The notes under the pieces are model-generated. The model made no database searches, was not told the origin of the DNA, and saw nothing but the letters and a program-made list of their open reading frames with translations. 64,000 nucleotides of DNA from contig NC_084663.1 of NCBI RefSeq assembly GCF_028389875.1, positions 124,001-188,000 of the forward strand, written 5' to 3'. Below, piece by piece: positions 24,801-36,180 of this stretch (position 1 is its first letter; every line of letters starts with the position of its first letter). The position numbers were made by a program, and so were the translations under genes. The DNA is from Rhea pennata (Eukaryota; Chordata; Aves; Rheiformes; Rheidae).

Positions 24801-27800
24801 ACTTGCTTGCAGACCAGCAGGCAAACTGAGCTGAAGTCTCAGCACTGGCCTTACCTAACAGGCTGCACACTTTGCTTCCTCTTTCAGAGTGCTGCTGGGT
24901 TTAATGAAATGGCAGCTCCAACGTCCTCATATGAGAAGACAAGACCAGTGGAGGCAGGTGAGATGCCTGAGTACCGGCCTTGGGCTGAGTGAGAAATTAT
25001 AGGTTCCACTCCACCCCCCCAACTTAGTGGCATGCTGGTGGCTGTATGGGAGAGGGGGAGATGGAGAAGGTGGCTGGAGGCTGGAGAAGATGGTTTTACC
25101 ACAGGTTTGTCTGGGAGAGGCAGAGGCCTGGGTTTGCTCAGGACATGTTTGGGGGCAGGGGGATGCGATGCGTTGGGGAGGCTTGGGCAGCTTTCTACTC
25201 CACAGCAGCTTCCAGTGGTGCCAGCAGCCTGCGGTCACAGTTTGAAAACATGGCTAAATTGGCGGATGAAGAGAGCAGAAGGCTGATGGAAGAGGAACAG
25301 AGGAGGCAGCAGGCTCGAGAGCACCAGGTCTTTCGGCAGCAGGTGAGCCATAGGCATCTTCCTATGCCCTTCAAGACTTGCAAAGCAGACCTTTCCTCAG
25401 GGGCGCATAGGTCCATCTCCTTCTATTTAGTCTGTTTTTGGTGACCTCTTGCCCAGATCATCTCCCTGTAACTGCCAGGGAATGACCTTGAACGCCCTGG
25501 CTGGCATTGGATTATGCCTCTTTTGGCATGCAGACCAGAACCTGTCTGTAACTCATGATGATCCAGTGTGGTTTAGCATAGGCTCCTTCTTGCCTTTAGT
25601 GCTTGGTAAATGCAGGGCAAACACAATATCCCCAGTATCCTTATTCCAGCAGTGTGCATTCAGGGTTTTCTGAGGAGGTAGTATCCAAACCCTCATGTTT
25701 ACAAGACCTCCTTCTGCTTTGTGGTGTTGCTGCATTTGATGTATGGATAGGATTTCTCCAGTAAAGCACATCCCTTATACCCTCCATTCCCTTCTTGAGG
25801 CCACTTCCTGCAGACCACATAGTAGTTACAGTCCTGTTAGTGTCCAGTTCCTAGGGCAGGTTTGTGGGAGCTAGAATAGGTTTCAGCAGGAAGAGATGTT
25901 GACTTGTCTTAGGATTGCCCTGTGAGGAATGGGAATGGGCATTACTCTGGGCATTGCTCGATGCTCTTGATGACTTTTCTCCACCAGGAAATCCAACAGA
26001 GAGAGGACAAGGACCACACAGAAGCAGCCCCTGCCGTCATTCCAGCAAGGGTCACTGGGAGAGCTGAAACAGATAGGCCTGTGTCAGGGGGAGAGCAGGT
26101 GCCAAGGCAGGCTAGATTGGCTGGGAAGGGGAGCACAGAGAAGGAACTGAATTGCCTGGGGTGGTGGTGAGCTGTGCTTCACGGGGCAGCTGCATGGGCA
26201 GAAACAGGGCACAATCACTGCATGAGAGAGGTTTGGGAAGGAATGGGGTAGGTGAAAATTTGGGGATGGGATGACATACTCATGCACAGCACCTTACACT
26301 ATGCAGATGGACTCTTGAAGGGGGTCAGTACAGTGGTGGTACAGTGAGCTGTAGCTATGTATGTGGGATAAGTCTAAACATGAGTGATGAGTAGCAGCAA
26401 TGATGCACATATGCTGTACTGGTAGAGACATCAGGAGTGTAGACGTTTTGTTATGTATTGACTTTGGCTGGGGTTTTAAATGCCACCAGTATTTACAAGC
26501 CCCTCTGGGCTTCTGGTTTTCTAGTTTCAGGAACTCCCAGCTTCTGAGCTGGTCTGTGGTTTTGTTTGCTGGGAGAGAGCAGCAAGGGTAGCAGTGAGCT
26601 GAGAAGGCAGAGACATGAGGATCTCCTTTCCCTCCGTGGCTTCACAGTGCTTCCAGGTGCTGTTTCAGCCCAGAAATCATGATTGAGCTGTTCCTTCGTC
26701 ATGCAGAGAATGATACTCCGTTTGTTTCGTGGTAGCTCTAAAGGCATCTGCAAGGAAGCAGGCTCCCTTGCATTGGGCACTGTGCAGCCACAGGAGAGCT
26801 GCCTGCAGTGGATAGGTTGTGGGTGACTTTCCTGTCACTTTCTCACTTCACAGCAGAAGGCAGAAGTGGAGGATGAGGAAATGCCACCCACATTGCCACC
26901 AAGACCAGCAGGTCTGGGTGAGGAACTGTGCAAGTCCCCCAGCCAGGATCAGCCCATCTACAGTGTGAGTTTGGATGGCGAGGACTATGAGGAGGTGCCA
27001 GAGCCCTCCGACTACTGTGACAGTACCAGCTTGGGTGCTGACTATGAAGAGCTGCCAGAGCCTTTAGGAAAGCCAGCTGTCATCTATGACCATGGAGAGG
27101 ATGGAGGTGAGGACTATGAGGAGATCCTCCCCGAGGAGCCCAGCCAGAGCCAGCCCTGCATGGGTGAGTACTGAGGGAAGAGCCTGTGTCTTGGGGAGCT
27201 CATTTTCTGTCTGCTCTGCAGTAGCTGTATGGGACAGACTGCGGATGGATTTTGTATCCTGAAGTCTGCCATTGTCAGGGTAGCAGGCTACACTGATGGA
27301 GACTTGTGCTTTTACCGCCCGCTTGCCCTGCTCTAAGGTGCTACACCAACTGCACTGAGTCCTGGCCGAGATGATGGATATCTCCACTGGAGCAAGGTTC
27401 AGGCAGTCAGACAGGAGGGCTGCTGTGGCCTCTGAAGAAGCTACACTTGGACTGATGCTCTTTTCCTTGAAGCAATGTTTCCTAGGAAGCAACTGCCAGT
27501 CCTGCACTGGGGTCTAGGCGCGCCCTGTTAATTCAGCGTGTTGTTCAAAACCCTAGTGTGAGACCTGCTCTGGCAGTGACCCCTGGGATGAGAGAAGTGC
27601 AGGGATTAGGGCAGGTGTCCTCCAGCCAGTGAACAAATTGCACAGACTGTTGTTGAGGTTTCCATCACAACCTCACTGGTACTGTGGGTGAAAAAGAGGG
27701 AGGTTGGAGTCAAGTCCAGCCTTTTTCTTGGGAGGTAGAACATGAAGTATCAAGACAGCCTGTCCCATCCTCTTTCCCCAAAGAAGTGGAGGCAAGTCAC

Positions 27801-28595
27801 ACCTTGCTTTGAGCCATGATACACATCTCCCTGCTGACAGGGTTTGGATGTGGTCCACCCTAAGCCTAACAACTGACAGGCAGGTAGCACAGACCAAATC
27901 TATGTGATTGCTGCCAGCCTCTTTCTCACCTGTCTGTCCTGTCTTCTTCAGGGAAAATGGACAGCGTTTATGAGGTGGAGAGTCCTGGGACCTGTGCAGT
28001 GGCTCTCTATGATTACCAAGGAGGTGAGTCTGTCATCCAGGGTGTAGAAAAAACAATCAGCCTGCCAAGAGAGGCACTGGGAGCTGGCCTCAGGGGTGGG
28101 AGAGATGGTGACACCATTGGTGGTGGTAGAAAGATTTCAACTTGATTGTTTAAACTAAGGTTGTTCTTCCTCCTGGAAGGCTGAATGAGACATAGCTTGG
28201 GAACATACAAGTTTCATCTTTCATCTGTGAAGTCTTAAATCTTCCCTCTGCTATATATATAGTGGTTTCAGGGAGAGAGGTTGGATGAGATGCACTTTGA
28301 GTCCTATCAGCCTGACCATTCTGTATTCCCCTTGTGTGGGTGGATGGGGGTGGGTGTGCATGCGTGCCTGCAAAACCAGCTCTCTCAGAGGTTATTCTTA
28401 CCCCTTCTCTTGCTTATGTACTTTTGGACTATGTCTGTTTTTCTAATCAATTTTGCAGATGGAGATGATGAGATTTCTTTTGATCCTGATGACACAATCA
28501 CACACATTGAAATGGTAGATGAAGGCTGGTGGCGGGGACAGTGCCGGGGCAAAGTAGGCCTCTTTCCAGCAAATTATGTGAAGCTTCTGCAATGA
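10639..28595 (+). CDS. HCLS1: HCLS1 (HS1), haematopoietic cortactin-like actin regulator, 14 coding exons
   Basis: Coding exons, joined in frame: 10639-10722, 12780-12853, 13940-14069, 17446-17556, 18283-18337, 20300-20410, 20946-21056, 21779-21834, 24888-24957, 25206-25342, 25988-26098, 26854-27163, 27952-28023, 28459-28595. They total 1569 nt, or 522 codons plus stop. All introns are GT-AG. Residues 1-28 hold the acidic Arp2/3-binding motif [10 protein letters not shown]. Residues about 79-249 are four complete 37-residue cortactin repeats ([12 protein letters not shown] pattern) and a partial fifth, which bind F-actin. Residues about 270-315 are charged and probably helical. Next comes a linker with PPTLPPRP and three DYEE(V/L/I) tyrosines, candidate Src/Syk-family phosphosites. 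The C-terminal SH3 domain is about 467-522 ([23 protein letters not shown]). Known role: antigen-receptor and integrin signalling to branched actin in blood cells. The repeat count (4.5) is higher than the 3.5 of mammalian HS1 and lower than the 6.5 of cortactin; the neighbouring GOLGB1 favours HCLS1 over CTTN. Confidence 0.96.
11380..11725 (-). mobile_element. Ancient CR1-like LINE fragment in HCLS1 intron 1
   Basis: Read on the plus strand, the series of landmarks (cctttcctaataattc, ttttaccacctattcac, tatcacaagatttttct) matches the order in reverse-complemented old amniote CR1 elements. It is much more diverged than the CR1 copies elsewhere in the window, so it is an old insertion. Identified by eye only. 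Confidence 0.5.
12255..13070. other. GC-rich stretch around HCLS1 exon 2
   Basis: About 0.8 kb of high GC content (tgctgcagctgcccagcc-type sequence) flanks exon 2. Long open frames occur on both strands here, but they overlap each other and lack splice context, as expected from base composition. The only supported coding segment inside is HCLS1 exon 2 (12780-12853). Confidence 0.6.
14290..14650 (-). mobile_element. Ancient CR1-like LINE fragment in HCLS1 intron 3
   Basis: On the plus strand the sequence follows, landmark by landmark, the reverse complement of an old CR1 3' region: aaggactttctgctgcatg, tggtgccccctctacttt, gataatctttgtcacac, actgcaatagtattcaac. Divergence is high, implying an age well beyond the younger CR1 copy starting 150 bp further right. 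Confidence 0.6.
14806..16945 (-). mobile_element. CR1 LINE (copy B), 5' truncated, in HCLS1 intron 3
   Basis: A CR1 copy in reverse orientation. Its 3' tail (ttactgattctatgattc read on its own strand) begins at about 14806, and it extends through the C-terminal region and RT to the linker after the endonuclease. RT landmarks include SFSKAF-type motif A ([15 protein letters not shown]), motif B ([10 protein letters not shown]) and motif C (SKFADD). The frame changes immediately after FADD. Long open segments (308, 224 and 123 codons) show it is fairly young. It sits antisense to HCLS1. Confidence 0.92.
20946..21056 (+). other. HCLS1: HCLS1 exon 7: extra cortactin repeat
   Basis: A 111-nt, phase-symmetric exon encoding one full 37-residue repeat beginning [19 protein letters not shown] and ending PHASQT. 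Acceptor (ggctgcag) and donor (caggtaggg) are sound. Aligning the other exons with mammalian HS1 as I know it leaves this exon without a partner, and its residues ([11 protein letters not shown]) are less like the other repeats (G(F/Y)(D/E)YK..VEKH). Confidence 0.8.
21835..24887 (+). other. HCLS1 intron 8
   Basis: The longest HCLS1 intron without a young CR1 copy. It has C/T-rich stretches and T-runs near 22053 and 22970. I saw no exon and no repeat that I can name. Confidence 0.5.
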
Positions 28596-29400
28596 GATCA
28601 GCATTGTCTGAGCACCTCCTTTAAAACTTTTGCTTTTCTCTGCTTCATCCTTTTACATGTTGTTAGTTTAATTTGGCTTATCCTGGCGTGCCTACATGGG
28701 AGAAGTACCAATGAGAAAACTGGCAGTGTTTGATGGAATGTTTTGGCCTCTGCCCTAGGTGGGTTCTGGTTCCCATCTGGTCCTGTAAGATAAGATGGTT
28801 TGAAGTGTGTGTGGTTGAAATATATGACATCTTTTCTCTCTAGACTATTCTATTTTCACATATCAACGTATCAACTAGCAGGCTTGCAGGGGAAGTGTGT
28901 TCATTCCTGTTCGCAACAGGGGAATTCACAGACTAGAAACACCAGCTCTAATCTAGTTGAAGCAAAAGGGACATGAGTATGGGACCTTTTTCTTTTAAGC
29001 TGTCATTTGTCAACCACATCTGAGAACCTGTCTTTGCTCTTGGGACTCAGTCCAGAAGTTACAGCTGGAAGTAGAATAAGGGATGCTGTCCTAGGCCATG
29101 GCCCTGGACCTCCTCTTACTCAGGGGCCAAGGAAAGCAGTGTGAAGGCTGAAGTCATCTTCGATTCTAAGAAGGATTTCCACATACAGGATAGACCATGT
29201 TTGCAGTGTGGAATAGAGAAACATGAGCCTTGTCTATCTGGGCAGATTTCAGGACTGGGACCTGGGAACATCTCATGCTCACAGTGAACTTTGCTAAGTT
29301 TTCCTGCATACATACACAAGCTTGGCTGTATTGAACTGTCCCATAAAACAGGAGAGGTGTGTGCTAGCTCACTGAAAATAAAGGACAGTCTTGCTAAAGT
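28596..29400 (+). other. HCLS1: Probable HCLS1 3' UTR with polyadenylation signal
   Basis: An AATAAA at 29377-29382 (ctgaaaataaaggac) would give a 3' UTR of about 0.8 kb. A second AATAAA near 30642 lies beyond the CR1 insertions and could serve a longer transcript, but the first is the simpler choice. Confidence 0.5.
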
Positions 29401-29663
29401 AGCAGATGACTTGTCTGATGTTCCTCTGTGTGTTAAGAATATTGTTGCTCAGGGATGTGTCATTTCTGGGGTGAACTTCAAAACCGGGGGGATGTAAATT
29501 ATTTCCTGAGAAAAATGATCCTCAAAAGTCTGTCTTGGAACAAGATTAAAATGTCAAAAGGCTTTACTTAACAAGAAGTATGTTAAAAGACATCCTGGTC
29601 CCTGTGTAGGGATCGCATTGTAGAGGAATATTCTGTTAGTGAAATCTTTTCAATCTAGCAAAT

Positions 29664-30287
29664 CATAGAATCACAGAGTCATTGAGGTTGGAAGGGAATG
29701 CTGGAGATCATCTAGTCCAAACCCCCTGCTCAAGCAGGGTCACCTAAAGCAAATTTCCAAGGACTGCATCCAGGCAGATTTTGAATATCTCCAGAGAAGG
29801 AGACCCCACAACCTCTCTGGGCAACCTGTTCCAGTGCTCTGTCACTCTCACAGGGAAGAAATTCCCTCTCACCTTCAGGTGGAACTTCCTGTGCTTCAAT
29901 TTCTGCCCATTGCCTCTTGTCCTGTCACATGGGACAACTGGAAAGAGTTTGTCCCCGTCCCCTTGACACCCTCCCTTCAGGTACTTGTACACATTGATAA
30001 GATCCCCCCTCAGGCTTCTCTTCCCCAGGCTGAAGAGGCCCAGCTCTCGCAGCCGTTCCTCGTAGGGCAGGTGCTCCAGCCCTCTGATCATCTTTGTAGC
30101 CCTACGCTGGACTCTCTCCAGTAGCTCCATGTCTCTCTTGTCCTGGGGAGCCCAGAACTGGACGCAGTACTTGAGATGAGTCCTCCCCAGGGCTGAGTAG
30201 AGGGGCAGGATCACCTCCCTCGACCTGCTGGCAACAGTCTGCCTAATGCACCCCAAGATACCATTGGCTTTCTTGGCTACAGGGGCA
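29664..30287 (-). mobile_element. CR1 LINE 3' fragment (copy C)
   Basis: The 3' end of a CR1 in reverse orientation. The tail (cctcaatgactctgtgattc on its own strand) is at about 29664 and the body encodes part of the C-terminal region after RT ([33 protein letters not shown]). An uninterrupted 170-codon frame remains. It abuts a second CR1 piece in the opposite orientation at its 5' edge. Confidence 0.92.
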
Positions 30288-30424
30288 CGTCTCCTTCTCT
30301 GGAGATCTTCAAGGCCCGCCTGAATGCAACCCTGTCTAACACGCTCTAGGTGACCCTGCTGAGCAGGGAGGTTGGACTAGGTGATCTCCAGAGGTCCCTT
30401 CCAACCTTACTGATTCTATGATGA
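30288..30424 (+). mobile_element. Short CR1 3' end (copy D), head to head with copy C
   Basis: Only the last ~137 bp of a CR1, from tctccttctctggagatc to the tail ttactgattctatgatg. The tail type (TTACTGATTCTATG) differs from that of copy C, so the two pieces come from different insertions, not from an inversion within one. Confidence 0.9.
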
Positions 30425-30871
30425 TCAGGAGTGTTCAAAAATGTGTCTAAATACCCATTCTGGAAAGAGGGGGCAGAGACCAAGGTGGATGTTGCTGCTT
30501 CTGGCTACTGTCTTTCTCTGGCAAGGAGCTCCCTCCATCTCTCTATGCCATTGCAGCTCTAGGGGATTGAGCTGCTCAACCCCTGGTTGTGGTGTTGCAT
30601 CAGCAGGTCCTGTGCTGAGCTTAGGATGTGATACATTTAAAATAAAGGCATGATTCTGGGATTATAAGCTTGTTCTCAGCGTGATTTTGCCATTCTGCCA
30701 TCAGTCATGTGCCAAAGGTTAGATGAGTGATGGTGATGTGCTTGCAAGCATCCCCTCCCTGAAGAGGGGGCCTTGAATCCAATTCTTCCTTCAAAGATTT
30801 CCCACAGCTGTGTGATGCTGAGCTATTTCCACACCAGTTAAGCCAATAGCTTGTCCCAGGCCTCACATTGC

Positions 30872-31824
30872 TCATGTGTCACCACTCAGGGAGCCTCGTA
30901 CCTCCTGTCCCTGAAGCACCTTCCTCAGGGCACCCCGTACCTCCTGGTTGTGGAGGCTGTAGATGAGAGGGTTCAGCATGGGGACAATGATACAGTACAG
31001 CACAGAGACCAGTGTGTCTGCCTCTGGTGAGTAGCCAGAGCTGGGGCGGATATAGTTCAGATTCGCCATCCCAAAATATAGGGCAACCACAAGCAGGTGT
31101 GCAGTGCATGTAGAGAAGGCCTTGCGCTGACTGACAGCCATTGACATTCTGAGGACTGCAGCCAAGATATGGAGGTAGGAGATTACAACAAACAGGAAAG
31201 AGCTGAGGCCCACAAAGATGCTGGCAGCAAGGAGTGCCGCTTCACTGGGATGGGTATTGCTGCATGCAATCCTCAGCAGGGGAGGGACATCACAGAAGAT
31301 GTGCTGGAGCTGGACAGCCCCGCAGAAGGATAGCTTGGAGGCAAGGAAGGTGTGCACTGCAGCATCCAGCATTCCCCAGAGCCAGCAGCCTGTAGCTACT
31401 ACCATGCAAATACCCCATCTCATGACATGGGCATAGTGCAGAGGCTGGCAGATGGCAGCATAGCGGTCATAGGCCATGACAGCCAGGAGCGCACACTCAG
31501 TCCCTGCACACTCCATCAAGAAGAACATCTGTGCTAGACACCCTTGGAAGGAGATGGTTGCTTGCATGCGCATGGCATTCACCAGGATCTTGGGCACTGT
31601 CACTGATGAATAGCAAATATCCAAGCAGGACAGGTGGCTGAGGAAGAAGTACATGGGACTGTGGAGATGGGGATCCAGGGAGATCAGCACAAGTATTGTA
31701 TTGTAGAGTTCCCCAGCAGCGTGGTGAGGTAAATGGCCAGGGAGGTGAGGAAGAGGAAGGGCTGTCCCCAGGAAAAGCCTAGAAGCATGAACTCTGTCAT
31801 CTGAGTCTGGTTCTCCTCTACCAT
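30872..31824 (-). pseudogene. Class II olfactory receptor, one frameshift
   Basis: A single-exon seven-membrane-span odorant receptor. From the ATG at 31824 it begins MVEENQTQMTEFMLLGFS, with an N-glycosylation site (NQT), and then reaches TLLGN of membrane span 1. There a 5-bp tandem duplication (caata, near 31692) shifts the frame. Without it the reading frame would be 315 codons. Downstream everything is present: SPMYFFLSHLS, MAYDRYAAICQPL, the extracellular cysteines (FCGAVQLQHIFCDV), KAFSTCTAHL and PMLNPLIYSLHN. A C in place of the usual S and an H in NPLIYSLHN are mild deviations. Either a recently inactivated gene, a segregating null allele, or an assembly error. No other receptor lies in the window. 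Confidence 0.88.
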
Positions 31825-32317
31825 GAGGGCTGTTGGGTTTGTCTGTCAACGACCACTGCAAAGAGGTGGTGAATGTGAGACAGCAGACTGGGGAACAACT
31901 GCCACGGTTTCACCAACAGGATGGCTTGGATCCCATCTCCATAGTGGTTGAAAGCTTCTTTTGGTGGGGTCTCACAGACACTGCAATTTTAGAGTCCAAG
32001 GAGCTGCCATTCAGCATTGGTGACCTGACTGCAAGAAAATCACGCAGTAGAAACAAAGACCGGCATGTGTCTAGACTTACGCAAACCTCTTGGTCTTGAG
32101 GAAGGTGTTTTCTCCAGCCAGCCCATGCCTCTGTCCTGATGAGTACCCAGCATGTCTCCCTTTTTGCTTCCCATCAGATGTGCTTATGGTGCCTACACAC
32201 TTCACTGCCGTTCAGTCACAGTGGCATCATTCCCCAGATGCTACAACCCCTCAGCCTGCTTGTCCCTGGCCACCTGGCTGGGAATGTGGCATGGCCCTGC
32301 ACCAATTACAGGAGAAC

Positions 32318-32348
<31 letters not shown>

Positions 32349-35300
32349 TTTTTTTAAATCCTTATATTTTTCTCTGCCATTTTGGGATGATTTGCTGTGT
32401 ATTAACCAGCCCCTAAGAAAACATGTGTTTCAGCTGAGGATAACTCACCACATTGTTGCCACAGATGAGTTAAGCTGGCAGAGATATCTGCTGGCCTGGT
32501 CCTTCTGGCCTGCTCTCAGTCACTCCTGTCCCAAGTGTTTTGCTGACTGGCATGTGAAGCCATGCTGACTGCTTCCCCAGGATGCAAGGGACATGGGGAA
32601 GTGCTTATCTCCTGTAAACGGCTGGCAGAGATGGAGCTTGCTGGGACTTGCAGCAAGGGTTGCACTTGCTTACAGTGCCAGTTCCATGTGACCCTGCAGA
32701 CATTTGCTACAGCTCTGTCAGCCAGTTGAGTTTGTCTATCTGTGTGCTAATATAGCCTGGGGCAGCAGCCCTCTGCAAGGCTGCTGAAGAAACAGGACTG
32801 AGAGAGGCTAAAACTGCCTGCAAACATCTTGTCCTGCGGTGCAGACTGCTCCAGCCACTGCTCAGGACAAGCACACCCCCAGGCTCAGCCTGTCCAAAAC
32901 CAGGCTCTTGGCATGGCGAGGAAAAAGATCCAGAGAATCTTAAGCACACAGAGACAAAGATCTCAGAGACCGACAGCTTTGGAAGGCACCAGTGCATGTC
33001 ATGGCTACATGACAGTACAGGGTACCATGGGGAACTGCAAATGATCTTGGGGCTGTGTATGAAGAAATTCTGTTCTCCCCAGCCTTATAGAGCTTTTCCT
33101 TTGGCTCCACTCCACTGCCTCTTTAAAATAGCTCTAAAGCTCACATCAGCGAACAAGGTAACTGGCTGGTGTGGAAAAGAAAAGGAGCCTCACTGAGCAA
33201 GGTATTTGCAAGAAGTTGTGGTGGGCCCCATGCTGGGCTCTGACTCAGTTTTCTCATGGTGCTTAGATGTAGTTCGAGTGCAGGGAAGAGTTGTACACCA
33301 CTGAACTCATGGAAGTAGTTCCCTGCTAGTCTGATATGGAAACTGTACACTTGAAAACAGGAGGACATTGTGTCTGCTTGCCTGCCTTGGTACCAGGTAG
33401 CTGTGAGCAACTTCTCACAGGTAACTGTCCAGGCTTCTCATAAACCCCTAGTGATCTGGATTCAACAGCGCCCCCAGAGAAGCTATTAATTCATTTCACT
33501 CTCCTTACATAAGATGTTTATTGATGTCTATGTGGGGGGTTATTGCCTTTATTTAAAGCTAACTGAATAGGACAAAAAAGTATTCCTTTCCTCTTTACAG
33601 ATGTGTTTTTAACAATTGAGGCCAATTGCCATGTCTCAGCAGTTTCTTCACTAGATTAAGCAACATGATTAAATTTCAGGTTGTTACTCTTGTTTTGCAC
33701 CCATTAATCTGTTTTTAATTTCTATGTCCAAAGCATGTTTCCATGTCTAAGTCTAATTTTTAAAGCATTGTGTAATGGAGAATTCACTGCTTCTGTTGGG
33801 AGTTTTTTTTTTATGACTATTTACCAAAGTAAAAGCACTATTTAAAACTGCATTCCTGTTGGAATTGCTTGAATGTCCACATCATCTCATTCATCCTCAT
33901 TAAGTCATTCTCTTTCAGGTTTCTACTCTAATAGCACTTTCTCCTTGAAGAAGTGCTTGCACACTGCAATCAATCCCAGACTTTGTTTCAATGTGCTAAG
34001 TGGATTAAAAGAGCTTTAATCTTTTCACTGTGAAGCATATCACTGATAGTTCTGGTTAATTTATCCTTTCCTCTCCAAATTTTCAAAACCATTTTTTTTT
34101 TTAATATTCAGAGAACTTTCAGTTAGAAGATTCATTCATCTTTGCCTAGCACAATGACATCTGAACTTGTTGCTCCATCTTGGATGTGGCTGCTACCAGG
34201 TCTAGAGAACCTGCTCGCCAAGCTCTCCAGTAGCCTCCTAGCTCAACATATCCTTTAACAAAGGAGTTTTATTTTTCCTACATTTGACAGTTGCCTAAGG
34301 ATTGCATCACCCAGTTTTCTGGAAATTTGAGATTGCTTCTCTTCCTCCAGCCAGCTCCAAACCAAAGCAGTGTGCCTTTTGGTGCAAGAACAGCCCAGCT
34401 TGTTTGAAGTCACATTGCTCTGGCCTGAGAGAGGTCAAGCAGGCAGTCGGAGTAGAACAAGACCTAGGAGAGCGCTCTGTCACCCTGGAATAGTCTCCTG
34501 TCTCCAGCCCTCAGTGACTGCAAAGCAATATGATCTGCCTATCGATTTGTACAGATGCAAAATTTTGTAAGTGTGAACTTTTGTGGTACCAAGGCAGATG
34601 GTGGTTTTGTTAGGGTGTGAATGCCTCCATGGCAGAGGTGCAAGAGGGAAGACTCTGCCCAGGACCACACTGGATTGCTACCAAGCTGGTAGCCAGAGGC
34701 AGGAGTCTGCTAAAGAATTATGGTAGAGTCAGCACCAGTGCAGGCATGGATTTGCTTTTTACACTGGAGGGACTGGGGAACCTCAAAAATGAGAGTAATA
34801 AAAGAAAGAAGAAATTTAATAGCAGAAGATTAGGTGTGTAAGGGCCAATCACATATTTATGCTCTGAACTGGGGTTTAGCGCTTGGAAATAATAGCAGGT
34901 GAGAAAGAAGTGAATGAAATAGCCCATCACACACTACCAACAAACCCTTGGTTTGATATAGGTGTACAGAGATGACAAGTCACGGTATTTGCAGCAGCAG
35001 CAGCAGGGAATTGATAATTCCACTGCAGGAGGGCTGGAGAGGTCTGGAGAGCTGCAGATAACATCTCATCATGCTGATGAATTCAGTCTGGATCAAGTGC
35101 AGAGGCACAAGGCTGCAGTGCAGCTATAGCAGGCATCCAGAGGAATGACCCTATCTTTTTGACTGTAGTCTGGGGCAGTGTAGCAGTCAGAGACACAGCC
35201 ACATAATGAAAAATGCCAGATCTAAACCCTTTGCCTCAGACATCCTGCACAGAATGAGCCATGGAGATGTGGCAGCAAAATCTCTCTTCCTCTTTCCCAC

Positions 35301-36180
35301 TGCACACAAGTGATCCCTGAAATAATAGTCTCCACCTCGTCCCTGCTTTTTTCTGCTCTCACACATGCACTGCAAGTAATTTCTCCTGGTAATGAATGGC
35401 CCATCAAATGTTCTCTTGCGCAGCTGTACCTTTACCCTCTGCTGGCCAGCCCAGAAAGGCTGGATGGGGAAGCAGAGGTGCTTGCTTACTGATACCGTTG
35501 GTGCTGGGGAAGCAGATGGCTCCTGTTTGGAGGAGGAAGGTGCTATTGGTCTGAGAACCAGCTCCCCTCCAGTTCTGTCCCTGAAGCAGGCTACCGAGTC
35601 AAGCTGAGTTGCCCTTTCTCCTACAGGAAGCCACTTCTGCTCTGCACCTATCCAGAGAAGCCAGATACTTCTGCAGGAAGATGTGACTCTCCTCTCCAAA
35701 ATACCACATCTCAATGACCAGAGCAAAAAGCATGGAGCATGCAGCCATGGGAGGTAAGACCCTGAGCCTAGGGTCTGGTCCAGACTCAGTCTGAGGTGAT
35801 AGTTGACCTGGGGGAGCTGGCAATAAGGCAGGATGAATTTCCCCTGCAAGGGACTGTTTTGCTTGGAGCATCACCAGCAGCCATGACCTGCTTGCATGCC
35901 TGAATCATCAAGAAGCTCTGGGTACCAGTACACATGTTGCCCCAGGTAGCACACAGATAGGGATCTCTGCAAGGGTCCTGCCATGAGGAGGCTCTGTCCT
36001 ACCATGCGTGGCAATCTTTCCCTCCCTGCCCTCACTTACCTCTGCGTCCTAGAGCCCGAAGACAGCAACCTGTGCCAGACATCCATTGGTTGGTAAGGTG
36101 GAAAGACCAGCAAAGCCCCTAAGTGCTGTCTGGCATGTCTTACCTGCTTGACAAGGAGCCTGTTTTTCTTCTAGGCTTGG
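31825..36180. other. Intergenic stretch between olfactory receptor and CR1 copy E
   Basis: No gene recognised. It holds a short (CTTT)n run at about 32321-32348 and a T-rich run after it, and a possible very old CR1-like stretch (33850-34100, minus, weak). An unassigned 220-codon open frame lies on the minus strand at 35187-35849. Confidence 0.4.
32321..32348. repeat. (CTTT)n microsatellite
   Basis: About seven CTTT units followed by a T-run. Confidence 0.9.

Noticed and set aside
10639-28595. Cortactin (CTTN) instead of HCLS1
   Set aside because: 4.5 repeats, the HS1-type exon phases, the HS1-like linker and the GOLGB1 neighbour all favour HCLS1; cortactin has 6.5 repeats.
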